Of a stretch of 31,520 nucleotides of DNA, positions 1 to 7,707 are shown one piece after another; position 1 is the first letter of the stretch; every line of letters starts with the position of its first letter. The DNA is taken from assembly GCA_045580875.1 (NCBI GenBank), contig JAZNOP010000112.1, positions 1-31,520 on the forward strand. Reading direction: 5' to 3'. This stretch comes from SIG598 sp045580875. Its GTDB lineage: Bacteria; Bacillota; Clostridia; Oscillospirales; Acutalibacteraceae. Below the pieces are notes generated by a model, which did no database searches, was not told the origin of the DNA, and saw only the letters and a list, made by a program, of their open reading frames with translations. The translations under genes were made by a program, and so were the position numbers.

Positions 1-2331
1 GCTCGACTGTACGTATGCCTTTGTGCCGTCAGAGAGCACACCGTTCTTTGCAATGTAGAGGATAGGTGCCTTCTTGACTGCTGCTGCGCCGCCTACAGAA
101 AGTGCGTCAGCGTAGTTGTGAGAGAATGCGAAGAATACCTCAGTCGGCTTCTTGCCGGTGATAGTCTCAAGCTTCTTTGCGATCTCGACAGCGGTGTCGA
201 AACGGGACTTACCTGCTACACGCTCAACAGTGAGACCCATGCCCTTCAGGGTGTTGACAACGTTGTTGTTGATTGCCAGCTCCCCACCGAGGATTATGAC
301 CTTCTTTGCACCGAGTCGCTGAATCTCCGCCTTGGTTTCAGTATCGAGGCTACTGTTTCTTACAAGCAGGATAGGTGCATCGAGTGCATAAGCCAGAGGT
401 ACACCTGCGAGGGAGTCAGCGTAGCCATTGCCATCTGCAAGAATGATGGTGTTTGCATTCTTGAACGCCTTCTTGGAAATTGCAACTGCTGTGCCGGTAC
501 GGCTGCCGCCTGCGACACGGACTACACCCTCTGCCACTGCAGTGGGACGAGTGGTAGTGGTTGTTGCTTTGGTAGTAGTGGTCGGCTTTGCAGTGGTTGT
601 AGTAGTCGGCTTCCTGGTGGTTGTTGTGGTCGGCTTCGAAGTTGTAGTAGTAGTTGCCTTTGTGGTTGTAGTTGTAGTGGTAGCCTTGGTGGTCGTGGCT
701 GTGGTCGGCTTTGTAGTTGTCGTAGCCTTGGTTGTGGTTGTTGTAACAGGTGCGGTCAGAGTACCAAAATCATAGGAAAGAACAATTACCCTGTCAGGGC
801 TCTTCTCGTAAGCTTTTGATACCTTTGCATCCTTGCCGTTTATCTGCCCTGTAGTTGCCGGATTGGAGCCATCAACAACAAAAGCATATCCGGTCGATGC
901 CGAAAGCCATATACTTACCGAATATTTGTGTCCGGCTTTGAATGTATCGGTAGCAAAAGACATTATGCTGCCGTCCTCATACCATGTTATGCCATCAACC
1001 AGATATATTCTGTATCCTTCTCCAAGCACCTGAGCAGTAGAATCGGGTTTGCTGCCTATTTCAGGTTCATCAAGACTCTCAATGCCTACCTCAGATATTC
1101 CTTCAAGACATACACCGAAACTGTAGTAAACATCTATGATCGCTGCCGCAACTTTGCCGGGAGCTTTTCCTGCCTGCGCATTGTTTCCGTTCACTTTTGC
1201 AGTAACAATCGACTCCCTGGACGAGTTAATTGCAAATGCATGTTCACCGCTGGCCACAAGTCGTACACGCACACCGTAACTGTTTCCGGCAACAAAAGTG
1301 TCTCTTGATGTCATTTCTTTATTGGTGGTCTCATTTATCCATGTTACGCTTTCCTTACGGTATCCTTTTCCGTCAAGCGTCACGGTGAGGTCGGGAGACT
1401 GACCTGAAGCCGGTTTATCCAAAGATAAACCAACCTCATTTATCATTCTGCTCACGATAAATGACACATTTTTTATAACAGTATCATCCTTACGGGATAC
1501 AATATCTCCATTGGAGGTAAGAATCATACGCAGACTATCAATGTAACTGCCGGCGGTCTCACCGCTTGGAATGAGCATCTTATGAATTACGGCATGATTG
1601 ATGTCTACATCTGCCGAGCTGCTGCTTATTATCAGACCGTAGCAGGGATTCGTGGCACTGTTTTTATTGACACAGCTGAAGTCTCCGCCGTTTATCGTAG
1701 TTGTACCGCCGCCAATAAACACTGCGCATCTGCTTTCAGTGTTATCCATTGCATTCTCTGCTTTTAATGTACCGCCATTTATTGTCAGATTGCCTGAAGC
1801 CTGATGTATAGCACGTCCATAAACAGCGTTATTAAATGAACCGGTGATTTTGGCACCGCTCTGTATAACGGTTTTGCCGTAGTTATAAATAACTGCGTTT
1901 GATCCGCTTGTCTCGCAGGCTTTGAATGCGAGCTCACCGACACCCTTTATTTCAAGTGATGCGTTTGACGGCACTGAAATCAGCGCATTGAGTCTTTTGA
2001 CCCTATCCGGACCCATATAGAAATAGGCGGTAAACGTAGTACTGCCGTTGAGGATAACAGTCTTTGTACCCGCAACTGTTATGGCAGAATAACTGCCCAT
2101 GCCCAGTACCGAATAAATTGCTGCATCGTCGCTGGCATAGCTCAGCGGATTCAGCTTGACGTACTGGATAGTCGGATTTTCCATAGCTGCCTTGAATTCT
2201 GTAAAACTTGAGCAGACAACCGGATTGCTTTCTGAATTTGCTGCATTTGCTGTAACTGATGACAGCGGAAGCAAACCGATCAGCATGATGAAAACCAACA
2301 GAATACTTGTTACTTTTTTGAACTGGCTCAT
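1..2331 (-). CDS. Secreted CWB2 (cell wall-binding repeat 2) surface protein, C-terminus cut by window edge
   Basis: The frame is open from an ATG at 2331 to the window edge (777 codons, no stop), so the C-terminus is missing. Residues 1-30 form a signal peptide (basic start, hydrophobic core, VTANA end). Residues ~35-525 are extracellular; around 135-215 there are ITINGG/LTINGG-type strands resembling a beta-helix, followed by beta-rich repeats I cannot assign. Residues ~529-595 are a Thr-rich TTTTK/TTTTKP linker. From ~600 come CWB2 repeats (VxRVAGxSR start, YADSLAG/YADALS core, ILGG); the second starts near 702. CWB2 modules anchor proteins non-covalently to wall polymers in clostridia, so this is probably a displayed surface protein of unknown ligand. 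GAGGAGG precedes the start. It follows the lipoprotein gene by 57 bases with no terminator between them, so the two are probably cotranscribed. Confidence 0.9.
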   Translation of the reverse strand, partial: MSQFKKVTSILLVFIMLIGLLPLSSVTANAANSESNPVVCSSFTEFKAAMENPTIQYVKLNPLSYASDDAAIYSVLGMGSYSAITVAGTKTVILNGSTTFTAYFYMGPDRVKRLNALISVPSNASLEIKGVGELAFKACETSGSNAVIYNYGKTVIQSGAKITGSFNNAVYGRAIHQASGNLTINGGTLKAENAMDNTESRCAVFIGGGTTTINGGDFSCVNKNSATNPCYGLIISSSSADVDINHAVIHKMLIPSGETAGSYIDSLRMILTSNGDIVSRKDDTVIKNVSFIVSRMINEVGLSLDKPASGQSPDLTVTLDGKGYRKESVTWINETTNKEMTSRDTFVAGNSYGVRVRLVASGEHAFAINSSRESIVTAKVNGNNAQAGKAPGKVAAAIIDVYYSFGVCLEGISEVGIESLDEPEIGSKPDSTAQVLGEGYRIYLVDGITWYEDGSIMSFATDTFKAGHKYSVSIWLSASTGYAFVVDGSNPATTGQINGKDAKVSKAYEKSPDRVIVLSYDFGTLTAPVTTTTTKATTTTKPTTATTTKATTTTTTTKATTTTTSKPTTTTTRKPTTTTTAKPTTTTKATTTTTRPTAVAEGVVRVAGGSRTGTAVAISKKAFKNANTIILADGNGYADSLAGVPLAYALDAPILLVRNSSLDTETKAEIQRLGAKKVIILGGELAINNNVVNTLKGMGLTVERVAGKSRFDTAVEIAKKLETITGKKPTEVFFAFSHNYADALSVGGAAAVKKAPILYIAKNGVLSDGTKAYVQSS

Positions 2332-2388
2332 TATTGTTTCCTCCTCTTTCCTGAATTGTTGTCCCGATATCTATTCACTGCAAGGGTA

Positions 2389-3405
2389 TCAGCCGACGTC
2401 GCCGACACCCTCCCAGTTGAAGAACTGAACGCTTACTGCCGGATATTCATACCCTTCTTCGTAATATTCGACCAGCATCACCAGATTCTCGCGGTCAAGC
2501 ATAGCCGCATGGCACTTTACGTTGTTATCGTCTCCAATCAGCTCAACACACCAGGCTTCGTTAACGAAGCCGTCAAACAGCGGCATATCCATATATACAA
2601 CCATTGCATCAACAAACTCTGTGCGGTTGCCGAAGTCATCATATTGAACGTAGTTGGCTCTCAGTTCCGGATCAAAGAAGGAGAATGTCACCGAGCCATG
2701 CATTCCTGCTTCCTCTGCGGTGGACTTATAACCTTCAATTTCTGCGCCCACCAGCTTCCATGTTCCAACAAGATCTGCAAGACACCACTGACCGCCTTCC
2801 TGCGGCATTTCGGCCTGCTCAAACCACAGATCGCCTTCATTGTAATCAACGCGCAGTCCGTTCTCTGTCAGCAGACCGTGAATGAATGTCTCTGTACCGT
2901 CTGAAAGCTGAAGTAGAATCCTCGATGTGCCTTCGTCATAGCTCCAGCTGAATTCCGGCTGGAACCAGTTGTAGGACGCTCCGTACATATTACGGAATCT
3001 GCCGGTTCCGTCAGCAAAGAAGAACATATCGGCGTCCCAGCTGCCCATAGGCATTTCATCGCCGCCCTCTGCCGAGTCTACTCCTTCATAGCGCACTGCG
3101 CGCCAGTATGTTCCGCTGAGTCTGTCATCGGCACCATCTGAATCGGGCTGATTTTCCGCCTGATCTATCTCTTCCTGTTCCTCAACAGGATAAAGGTCTG
3201 TATCTTCTGTTTCATCATTTTCTGCTGCAGTGTTCTCTTCCCCGCTGATATTCTCTTCATTCACTTCATCGTTTACGACGGTATCAGCAGAAGGCAGGCT
3301 GCCGCTGTCATCAGGAGTATTCTTTCCGCAGCTGCACATTACACTCAGGCAGAGCAGCACTGCACATATCATCGCCAGACATCTTTTTGCAACTGAATTA
3401 AGCAT
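2389..3405 (-). CDS. Lipoprotein with two lipocalin-like repeats, function unknown
   Basis: 338 residues. The N-terminus is a lipoprotein signal: basic start, hydrophobic core at 10-23, and cysteines at 24 and 26 followed by GKN, with C26 the likelier lipidated residue. Residues ~28-95 are a very acidic Asp/Glu/Ser/Asn linker. Two similar beta-rich halves follow, opening with LSGTYWRAV (~96) and LVGTWKLVG (~212); the GTW-type openings suggest a duplicated lipocalin-like or DUF-type barrel. That is inference from pattern only. The mature protein should sit on the outer face of the membrane. The ribosome binding site AAAGGAG is 12 bases before the ATG, slightly far. The gene lies just downstream of the GGCTAC box cluster and heads a probable two-gene unit with the CWB2 protein. 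Confidence 0.85.
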   Translation of the reverse strand: MLNSVAKRCLAMICAVLLCLSVMCSCGKNTPDDSGSLPSADTVVNDEVNEENISGEENTAAENDETEDTDLYPVEEQEEIDQAENQPDSDGADDRLSGTYWRAVRYEGVDSAEGGDEMPMGSWDADMFFFADGTGRFRNMYGASYNWFQPEFSWSYDEGTSRILLQLSDGTETFIHGLLTENGLRVDYNEGDLWFEQAEMPQEGGQWCLADLVGTWKLVGAEIEGYKSTAEEAGMHGSVTFSFFDPELRANYVQYDDFGNRTEFVDAMVVYMDMPLFDGFVNEAWCVELIGDDNNVKCHAAMLDRENLVMLVEYYEEGYEYPAVSVQFFNWEGVGDVG

Positions 3406-3446
3406 AAGTCGTTATATCTCCTTTTTATATTTTATAATAAATAATA

Positions 3447-3473
3447 TATACTTTTCTGTATACTTTTGTATAC
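3447..3473. repeat. TATAC repeats in the lipoprotein promoter region
   Basis: TATAC occurs at 3447-3451, 3459-3463 and 3469-3473; the last two belong to the symmetrical element GTATACttttGTATAC (3458-3473). It lies between the GGCTAC boxes and the lipoprotein ribosome binding site, where the promoter must be. It could be the promoter itself or a second regulator site. No clear -35/-10 pair could be assigned. Confidence 0.4.
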
Positions 3474-3482
3474 TATCCTGCA

Positions 3483-3558
3483 GGGCTACTTTTCTATAAA
3501 TCAAGGCTACTTTATGGGCTACCTTCCGGCATTTTACAGGTAGCCCCACAGGTAGCCC
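3483..3558. promoter_or_regulatory. Cluster of five GGCTAC-type boxes (putative operator array)
   Basis: Three boxes point one way (GGGCTAC 3483-3489, AGGCTAC 3504-3510, GGGCTACC 3516-3523) and two the other way (GGTAGCCC 3539-3546 and 3551-3558). Start-to-start spacings are 21, 12 and, for the inverted pair, 12 bases; the third and fourth boxes form an inverted repeat. The array is upstream of the lipoprotein gene and directly downstream of a LuxR-type regulator gene. I infer a binding site for that regulator; no family consensus is known to me. Confidence 0.55.
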
Positions 3559-3585
3559 TGCCGTAAAAAGCGCTTGCAATCAACA

Positions 3586-3620
3586 AAAAAAGACTGTCCT
3601 CCGTTGGAACAGTCTTTTTT
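3586..3620 (-). terminator. Rho-independent terminator of the LuxR-type regulator gene
   Basis: Stem AAAAAAGACTGT (3586-3597) pairs with ACAGTCTTTTTT (3609-3620) around an 11-base loop, starting 8 bases after the regulator stop codon. On the minus strand it ends in a T run. Confidence 0.85.
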
Positions 3621-3627
3621 GATTTTT

Positions 3628-4602
3628 TTACAGGTTCTTCAGCTTTTCGTACAGTTCAGCACGGCTGCTGACTTCAATCTTACGGAATATCTGCGCCGTG
3701 TATTTCTTTATTGTACTTTCAGTTACGCACAGCTCATCTGCTATATCCTTGCGTTTTTTGTTTTCAAGAATAAGCAGAAGAACATCTTTTTCTCTGTTGG
3801 TAAGCGAAGCAACCGTCTCACAGCGGGCAACCATCTGCTCCGGAGAGAGTTCAGGATTTTCCATTACTGCGTTTTCTGCTTCAATCTGTGCTGCCGCTGC
3901 CTGCGCGGTATCAGCAATCGACATCGGAGCATAATTCTTTATCAGGCTGTACTCCTGAATTATTCCGTAAAGCAGTAATATAAGCGCTTCAGTTATTATG
4001 TAAGAGACCGAGAGAAACTCGAAATTTCTCGGCACAAGACTCTCAATAAACCATATCGCGATATTGCCGAACACCGCAACTATCAGAAATGCCGCATGAA
4101 GAGGCGAGGTTACCTTCTTTTTCATAAGAGCATACACAACAATAGCTATCATTGCTATGAAATATCCGAAAAGGTAAAGTGAATTGACACAATGCAGCGG
4201 TCCGTATTCGCGCAGGAGTCTCGTTGCTCCGTCAACTGTTTCTATCGACACCGATTTATAGTAGATATTCGAATAACCCGGGCTTGCCGCAATCAGGAAT
4301 ACCGCTGTGCCAACCGCTATCAGCGCCGGCTGCAGCCACCGTACGTAATTGATATCACACAGATTCAGCAGCATCATCAGCATGAACAGCGGCAGGAAAA
4401 CGCTTCCAAGATATGCTATGCGGTTACCCCACAGGGCTCCATCAAGCGTTCTTGACGCAGAAACCATAAAATATCCGACATCGCAGACAAATATGGACAC
4501 AAACAACGCCAGCAGGTTTATGTCTCTTTTCCTGTCTACCCACAGGCAGACACCTATCATCAGAAGTGCCACAAGGCTGATAATGCCATACGCAGCAGTC
4601 AT
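3628..4602 (-). CDS. Membrane-tethered LuxR-type regulator with N-terminal 7TM sensor
   Basis: 324 residues from the ATG at 4602. A GGAGGA site lies six bases before this ATG, so the upstream in-frame ATG at 4623 is rejected. Residues 1-~220 contain about seven hydrophobic helices resembling the 7TM region found at the N-terminus of some histidine kinases (e.g. the NRIAYLGSVFLPLFML stretch near residue 65). Residues ~267-324 are a LuxR/GerE helix-turn-helix (LTNREKDVLLLI, DIADELCVTESTIKKY). There is no kinase or receiver domain, so it should sense in the membrane and bind DNA directly as a one-component regulator. The likely target is the adjacent GGCTAC array and the lipoprotein/CWB2 genes; this is inferred from position only. 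The signal is unknown. Confidence 0.88.
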   Translation of the reverse strand: MTAAYGIISLVALLMIGVCLWVDRKRDINLLALFVSIFVCDVGYFMVSASRTLDGALWGNRIAYLGSVFLPLFMLMMLLNLCDINYVRWLQPALIAVGTAVFLIAASPGYSNIYYKSVSIETVDGATRLLREYGPLHCVNSLYLFGYFIAMIAIVVYALMKKKVTSPLHAAFLIVAVFGNIAIWFIESLVPRNFEFLSVSYIITEALILLLYGIIQEYSLIKNYAPMSIADTAQAAAAQIEAENAVMENPELSPEQMVARCETVASLTNREKDVLLLILENKKRKDIADELCVTESTIKKYTAQIFRKIEVSSRAELYEKLKNL

Positions 4603-4682
4603 CAAATCTCCTCCAATATGCAATGCTCAGACCTGCCATATAAGCAGCAGAGCACAACAACCTGTAAAACAATAATATATTG

Positions 4683-4711
4683 ATTATAGCATAATGAAAT
4701 CAGACATTCAA
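4683..4711 (-). promoter_or_regulatory. Sigma-A promoter of the LuxR-type regulator gene
   Basis: On the minus strand TTGAAT (4711-4706), 17-base spacer, TATAAT (4688-4683), with TGC immediately before the -10 (extended -10). It is about 80 bases upstream of the chosen start. Confidence 0.7.
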
Positions 4712-4736
4712 TTGATAATTGATAATAAAAAGCAAA

Positions 4737-4779
4737 CCCCTCAGAGCAGATATTGAATCAAGATACCTGCTCTGAGGGG
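4737..4779 (-). terminator. Rho-independent terminator of the five-gene surface operon
   Basis: A 13-base perfect stem, CCCCTCAGAGCAG (4737-4749) with CTGCTCTGAGGGG (4767-4779), 31 bases after the CWB2 gene stop and followed on the minus strand by TTTGCTTTTTATT. Confidence 0.9.
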
Positions 4780-4810
4780 ATTTCAGCTTTCTGTTGTACA
4801 GGAAGCTGCT

Positions 4811-6472
4811 TTACTTTTTCAGCTGATTTTCAATGTCCTCTGAAACAGCTATCTTACCGCCGAAGATGTATGTAATATCCGGATCAATGCTGTTTATGTA
4901 GCCTGTCTGGACACTGGTGAGCTTCTTCGGTACAAGCACCAGCGGAGCGCCGTTCTTTGCTGCGAATACTCCGCCGGCAAGTGCATCAGGATAGTCAAGA
5001 CCTGTTGCGACACAAACAGAATTACCGCCGATCACACTCGCAAAACGCTCATTGATTTTTATACAGGTCTCATATCTCGAGCCGCCCGCTATACGCACAA
5101 CCGTGCTTGCGCCGGCTTTTTTGATATTATTCTCTGCTGCGCCGGCAATTGCAAGCTTGCCGCCGAGTATGGTTGCTGTCTTTGCACCGCTCGACTGGAG
5201 GTATGCTTTTGTTGCATCAGAAAGCACTCCGTCCGCCGCTATGTAAAGAACAGGAACTTTCTTGATTGCCGCTACACTGCCGATTGAAAGAGCATCTGCA
5301 TAATTGTGTGAATAAGCAAAGAACACCTCTGCCGGCTTCTTTCCTGTAACACTCTGCAGCTTCTTGGCAATCTCGACAGCGGTGTCGAAACGGGATTTGC
5401 CTGCGATCCGCTGAACTTCATAGCCGATATTTTTCAGCGCATCAGCAACCTCGGCAGTGATGACCAGATTGCCGCCGAGGATATACACCTTCTCTGCCCC
5501 AATGCGCTCGATTTCTCTGAGTACATCTGTTTCAAGCGCTTTGCCTGAGGTGAGCAGTATCGGCGCATCAAGAGCATAAGCAAGAGGCACACCGGCAAGC
5601 GCATCAGGATAGCTGTAGGCACTTGCAAGCATTACAGCATCTGTCGAATCATACTCCCAGCCCTCACGGCTGATGCTGATGGCTGTCTGTATTCTGGACT
5701 TGCCCTCAATTCGTGTCACGACAGTATCATCAGAAATATTGAGTGTCAGCACATAATCTTCCGGCGAATATCTGATGGAAGTTATTTCCACAATGTAATC
5801 GCCCGGCTGAAGTGCTGTCGGCTCTGTATCTGTTTTCTTCGAAATGCCTGAATAAATCACTTCGCTGTTTTCCTCATTCAGCACGGTCAGCGCCCATGCT
5901 TCACCGTCTGCAGACTTTGCATCGAATGTGAAGCTGACGTATCGCGGCTCACTGAGCGAGAATGAAAAGCAGTCAACATCCGCTGCAGCCGAGAGATTTC
6001 CGGTCACAGATTTACCGGCAGTAAGCTTTCCTGCAAGCTCTCTGCTGTCGTTGAATTCCTGCTCCCACTTATCGGATTCAGTAAAGCGCGCGGTCAGAGT
6101 ATACTCTTCAGCGCTGTACTTTACCGGAGCAACGGTAATATAATAAACACCGCTTTTCACACCGATTCCGGCAGCCTCTTTTTTACTGCTGAAGCTGTAT
6201 ATTTCATTATTCTCATTTCTGAGGGTGATTTTCCACTCACCGGTTTCCGGTGCATCGAAATCTATCTCAACACAGCCATTTTTCGCAAGTGTCAGTTTGT
6301 AGCAGGCAATTTCCACCGGCATATCGAGCGAATCGGTGACACTCTCACCTGCTGTGATGTTCCGCGCGTCCTGCATGAGATTCTGCGCTGAGCCCTCAAG
6401 CTGACCGGCAGAAAAAACACAGCCCAGAATGAGAACAAAAACACATAAATATTTCACAAAATTAAAGCGCAT
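4811..6472 (-). CDS. Secreted protein with two PPC-like domains and three CWB2 repeats
   Basis: 553 residues from the ATG at 6472, chosen because GGGGGGA sits four bases before it; the in-frame ATG at 6487 has no such site. Residues 1-~30 are a signal peptide. Residues ~33-130 and ~137-248 are two similar beta domains like bacterial pre-peptidase C-terminal (PPC) domains (SxTDSLD...CYKLTL; SVTGNLSAAADVDCFSFSL; GDYIVEI). Three CWB2 repeats follow at ~252-349, ~352-449 and ~457-551, with YPDALAG, YADALSI and ILGG/IFGG motifs. Three CWB2 copies is the usual number for stable wall anchoring. No catalytic domain is visible, so it is probably a structural or adhesive wall protein. It is the last gene of the operon, 73 bases after the G5 gene and just before a strong terminator. 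Its middle repeat is nearly identical to one in the truncated protein at 1-2331. Confidence 0.9.
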   Translation of the reverse strand: MRFNFVKYLCVFVLILGCVFSAGQLEGSAQNLMQDARNITAGESVTDSLDMPVEIACYKLTLAKNGCVEIDFDAPETGEWKITLRNENNEIYSFSSKKEAAGIGVKSGVYYITVAPVKYSAEEYTLTARFTESDKWEQEFNDSRELAGKLTAGKSVTGNLSAAADVDCFSFSLSEPRYVSFTFDAKSADGEAWALTVLNEENSEVIYSGISKKTDTEPTALQPGDYIVEITSIRYSPEDYVLTLNISDDTVVTRIEGKSRIQTAISISREGWEYDSTDAVMLASAYSYPDALAGVPLAYALDAPILLTSGKALETDVLREIERIGAEKVYILGGNLVITAEVADALKNIGYEVQRIAGKSRFDTAVEIAKKLQSVTGKKPAEVFFAYSHNYADALSIGSVAAIKKVPVLYIAADGVLSDATKAYLQSSGAKTATILGGKLAIAGAAENNIKKAGASTVVRIAGGSRYETCIKINERFASVIGGNSVCVATGLDYPDALAGGVFAAKNGAPLVLVPKKLTSVQTGYINSIDPDITYIFGGKIAVSEDIENQLKK

Positions 6473-6545
6473 GATTTCCCCCCGCAATTTATCCGGCAGC
6501 AGTATGCGCCGCCTGATATCAGAGTATGAGTTGCCATTTTACTGC

Positions 6546-7688
6546 TTAGAAATCCTTGTATACCACCGTTCCGTCGGAATAGGTGATTATGTAATAGCCA
6601 TGACCCGAGCCGTCGCAGTCATATACCTTTTCCTTTGATACAACATAACGTCCCGAATTGGTCTTTCTGGTTGTTGTGGTCGGTCTCTTCTTTGTGCCTA
6701 TCTCGATTACTTCGTTTATCGGCTCAACTGTGATAACCTCACTGACAGCCTCTGTGCTCTCAAGAATGCCGTCAACATAGGTAAGACGGTAGGTAACGTC
6801 TTTGGAGCCGTTGACACCCTCGACGACAACCTCGCTCTGACCCTTGTACATGGAGCTGTTTTCGCGCTGCTCTGTCTTGAAGGGAACAGATTCTGCTCTT
6901 ACCTCCTCAAGCACATCGACACGGTTGACGGTTATTATCATTCCGCTGAACAGCTCAGCTGCAATATCATAAGAAATGCGGTCATCGGCATCAACTATTA
7001 CCATCTGATCAGCAAGCAGCTCGCCGACCGTTTCAAGGTCGGTATACTTGCTGAAGACCATGCCGTCAGCCTGAAGTGTAACATACTTCATTCTGTAAAT
7101 AGTAATCACTGCAGGCTCAGTGATAATCTCATCCATAGTACGGTCAACAGAATACGCTTCATTTATCACGATTCCGGCAAGGGCGAGTATATCTTCAACT
7201 GTCTGCTTCTTTTTGATATGCATTGACAGCGAGACAACGTCTGAATCGGAAACCGCATCAGATGACGATACGACATCGCTCTCAGACACTGCATCGGTAT
7301 CCGAAACCGCAGATGCCCAACCCGGGAGTGCCACATCGGTTATGAACTCATTCGGCTGGTCTGAATCAGATACTGCATCGGTGCAGGACACATACAGCTC
7401 ATACGGCAGATTGACCGTAACATCTGTCCAGCTCCAGACTGTCACCGCAAGAATGATAACGGTAACAACAGCCGCCACGCCGACAACACCGCCGGCAACA
7501 GCCGCGGTCAGCTTTTTGTTTTCAAGAAGCTTTCCAAAGATATTTTTCACTTTTACGAAAATCTCCTTGCAGAAAGGCTGTGCCTTCTGATACAGCTCCT
7601 TGAAAAATACGCCGGTCTTCTGCAGTGCTTCTCTGCAGAAAGCAATGATTTTCTCAAACACTTTTAATGTCACACTCCATATATTCAA
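6546..7688 (-). CDS. Membrane-anchored DUF348-G5 protein
   Basis: 380 residues if started at the TTG at 7688. Residues 1-58 look cytoplasmic with amphipathic Phe/Lys-rich helices, 60-85 are one membrane helix, and 86-155 are an extracellular Ser/Asp/Val-rich stretch with repeated AVSDSD/AVSESD motifs. A DUF348-like ubiquitin-fold unit lies at ~199-256, a G5 domain at ~257-332, and a short TTTTRK linker leads to a C-terminal GYYIITYSDGTVVY unit. G5/DUF348 proteins are wall-associated and often carry peptidoglycan hydrolase modules (YabE, Rpf types); here none is visible. The start is unsure: no in-frame ATG lies before residue 156, while an out-of-frame ATG at 7692 has an upstream AGG. It is 19 bases after the DHHW/AlgX-like gene, in the same operon. 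Confidence 0.82.
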   Translation of the reverse strand: MNIWSVTLKVFEKIIAFCREALQKTGVFFKELYQKAQPFCKEIFVKVKNIFGKLLENKKLTAAVAGGVVGVAAVVTVIILAVTVWSWTDVTVNLPYELYVSCTDAVSDSDQPNEFITDVALPGWASAVSDTDAVSESDVVSSSDAVSDSDVVSLSMHIKKKQTVEDILALAGIVINEAYSVDRTMDEIITEPAVITIYRMKYVTLQADGMVFSKYTDLETVGELLADQMVIVDADDRISYDIAAELFSGMIITVNRVDVLEEVRAESVPFKTEQRENSSMYKGQSEVVVEGVNGSKDVTYRLTYVDGILESTEAVSEVITVEPINEVIEIGTKKRPTTTTRKTNSGRYVVSKEKVYDCDGSGHGYYIITYSDGTVVYKDF

Positions 7689-7707
7689 TCATATTAATCA
7701 GCCTGCA

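Noticed and set aside
546..757. Apparent tandem DNA repeat, possibly CRISPR-like
   Set aside because: The repetition is coding ACN-rich sequence of the Thr linker, without regular repeat-spacer units.
428..775. Val-rich 115-residue frame on the plus strand
   Set aside because: It is the reverse of the Thr-rich linker of the CWB2 protein on the minus strand; ACN Thr codons read as GTN Val. The same applies to the Val-rich frame at 13353-13652.
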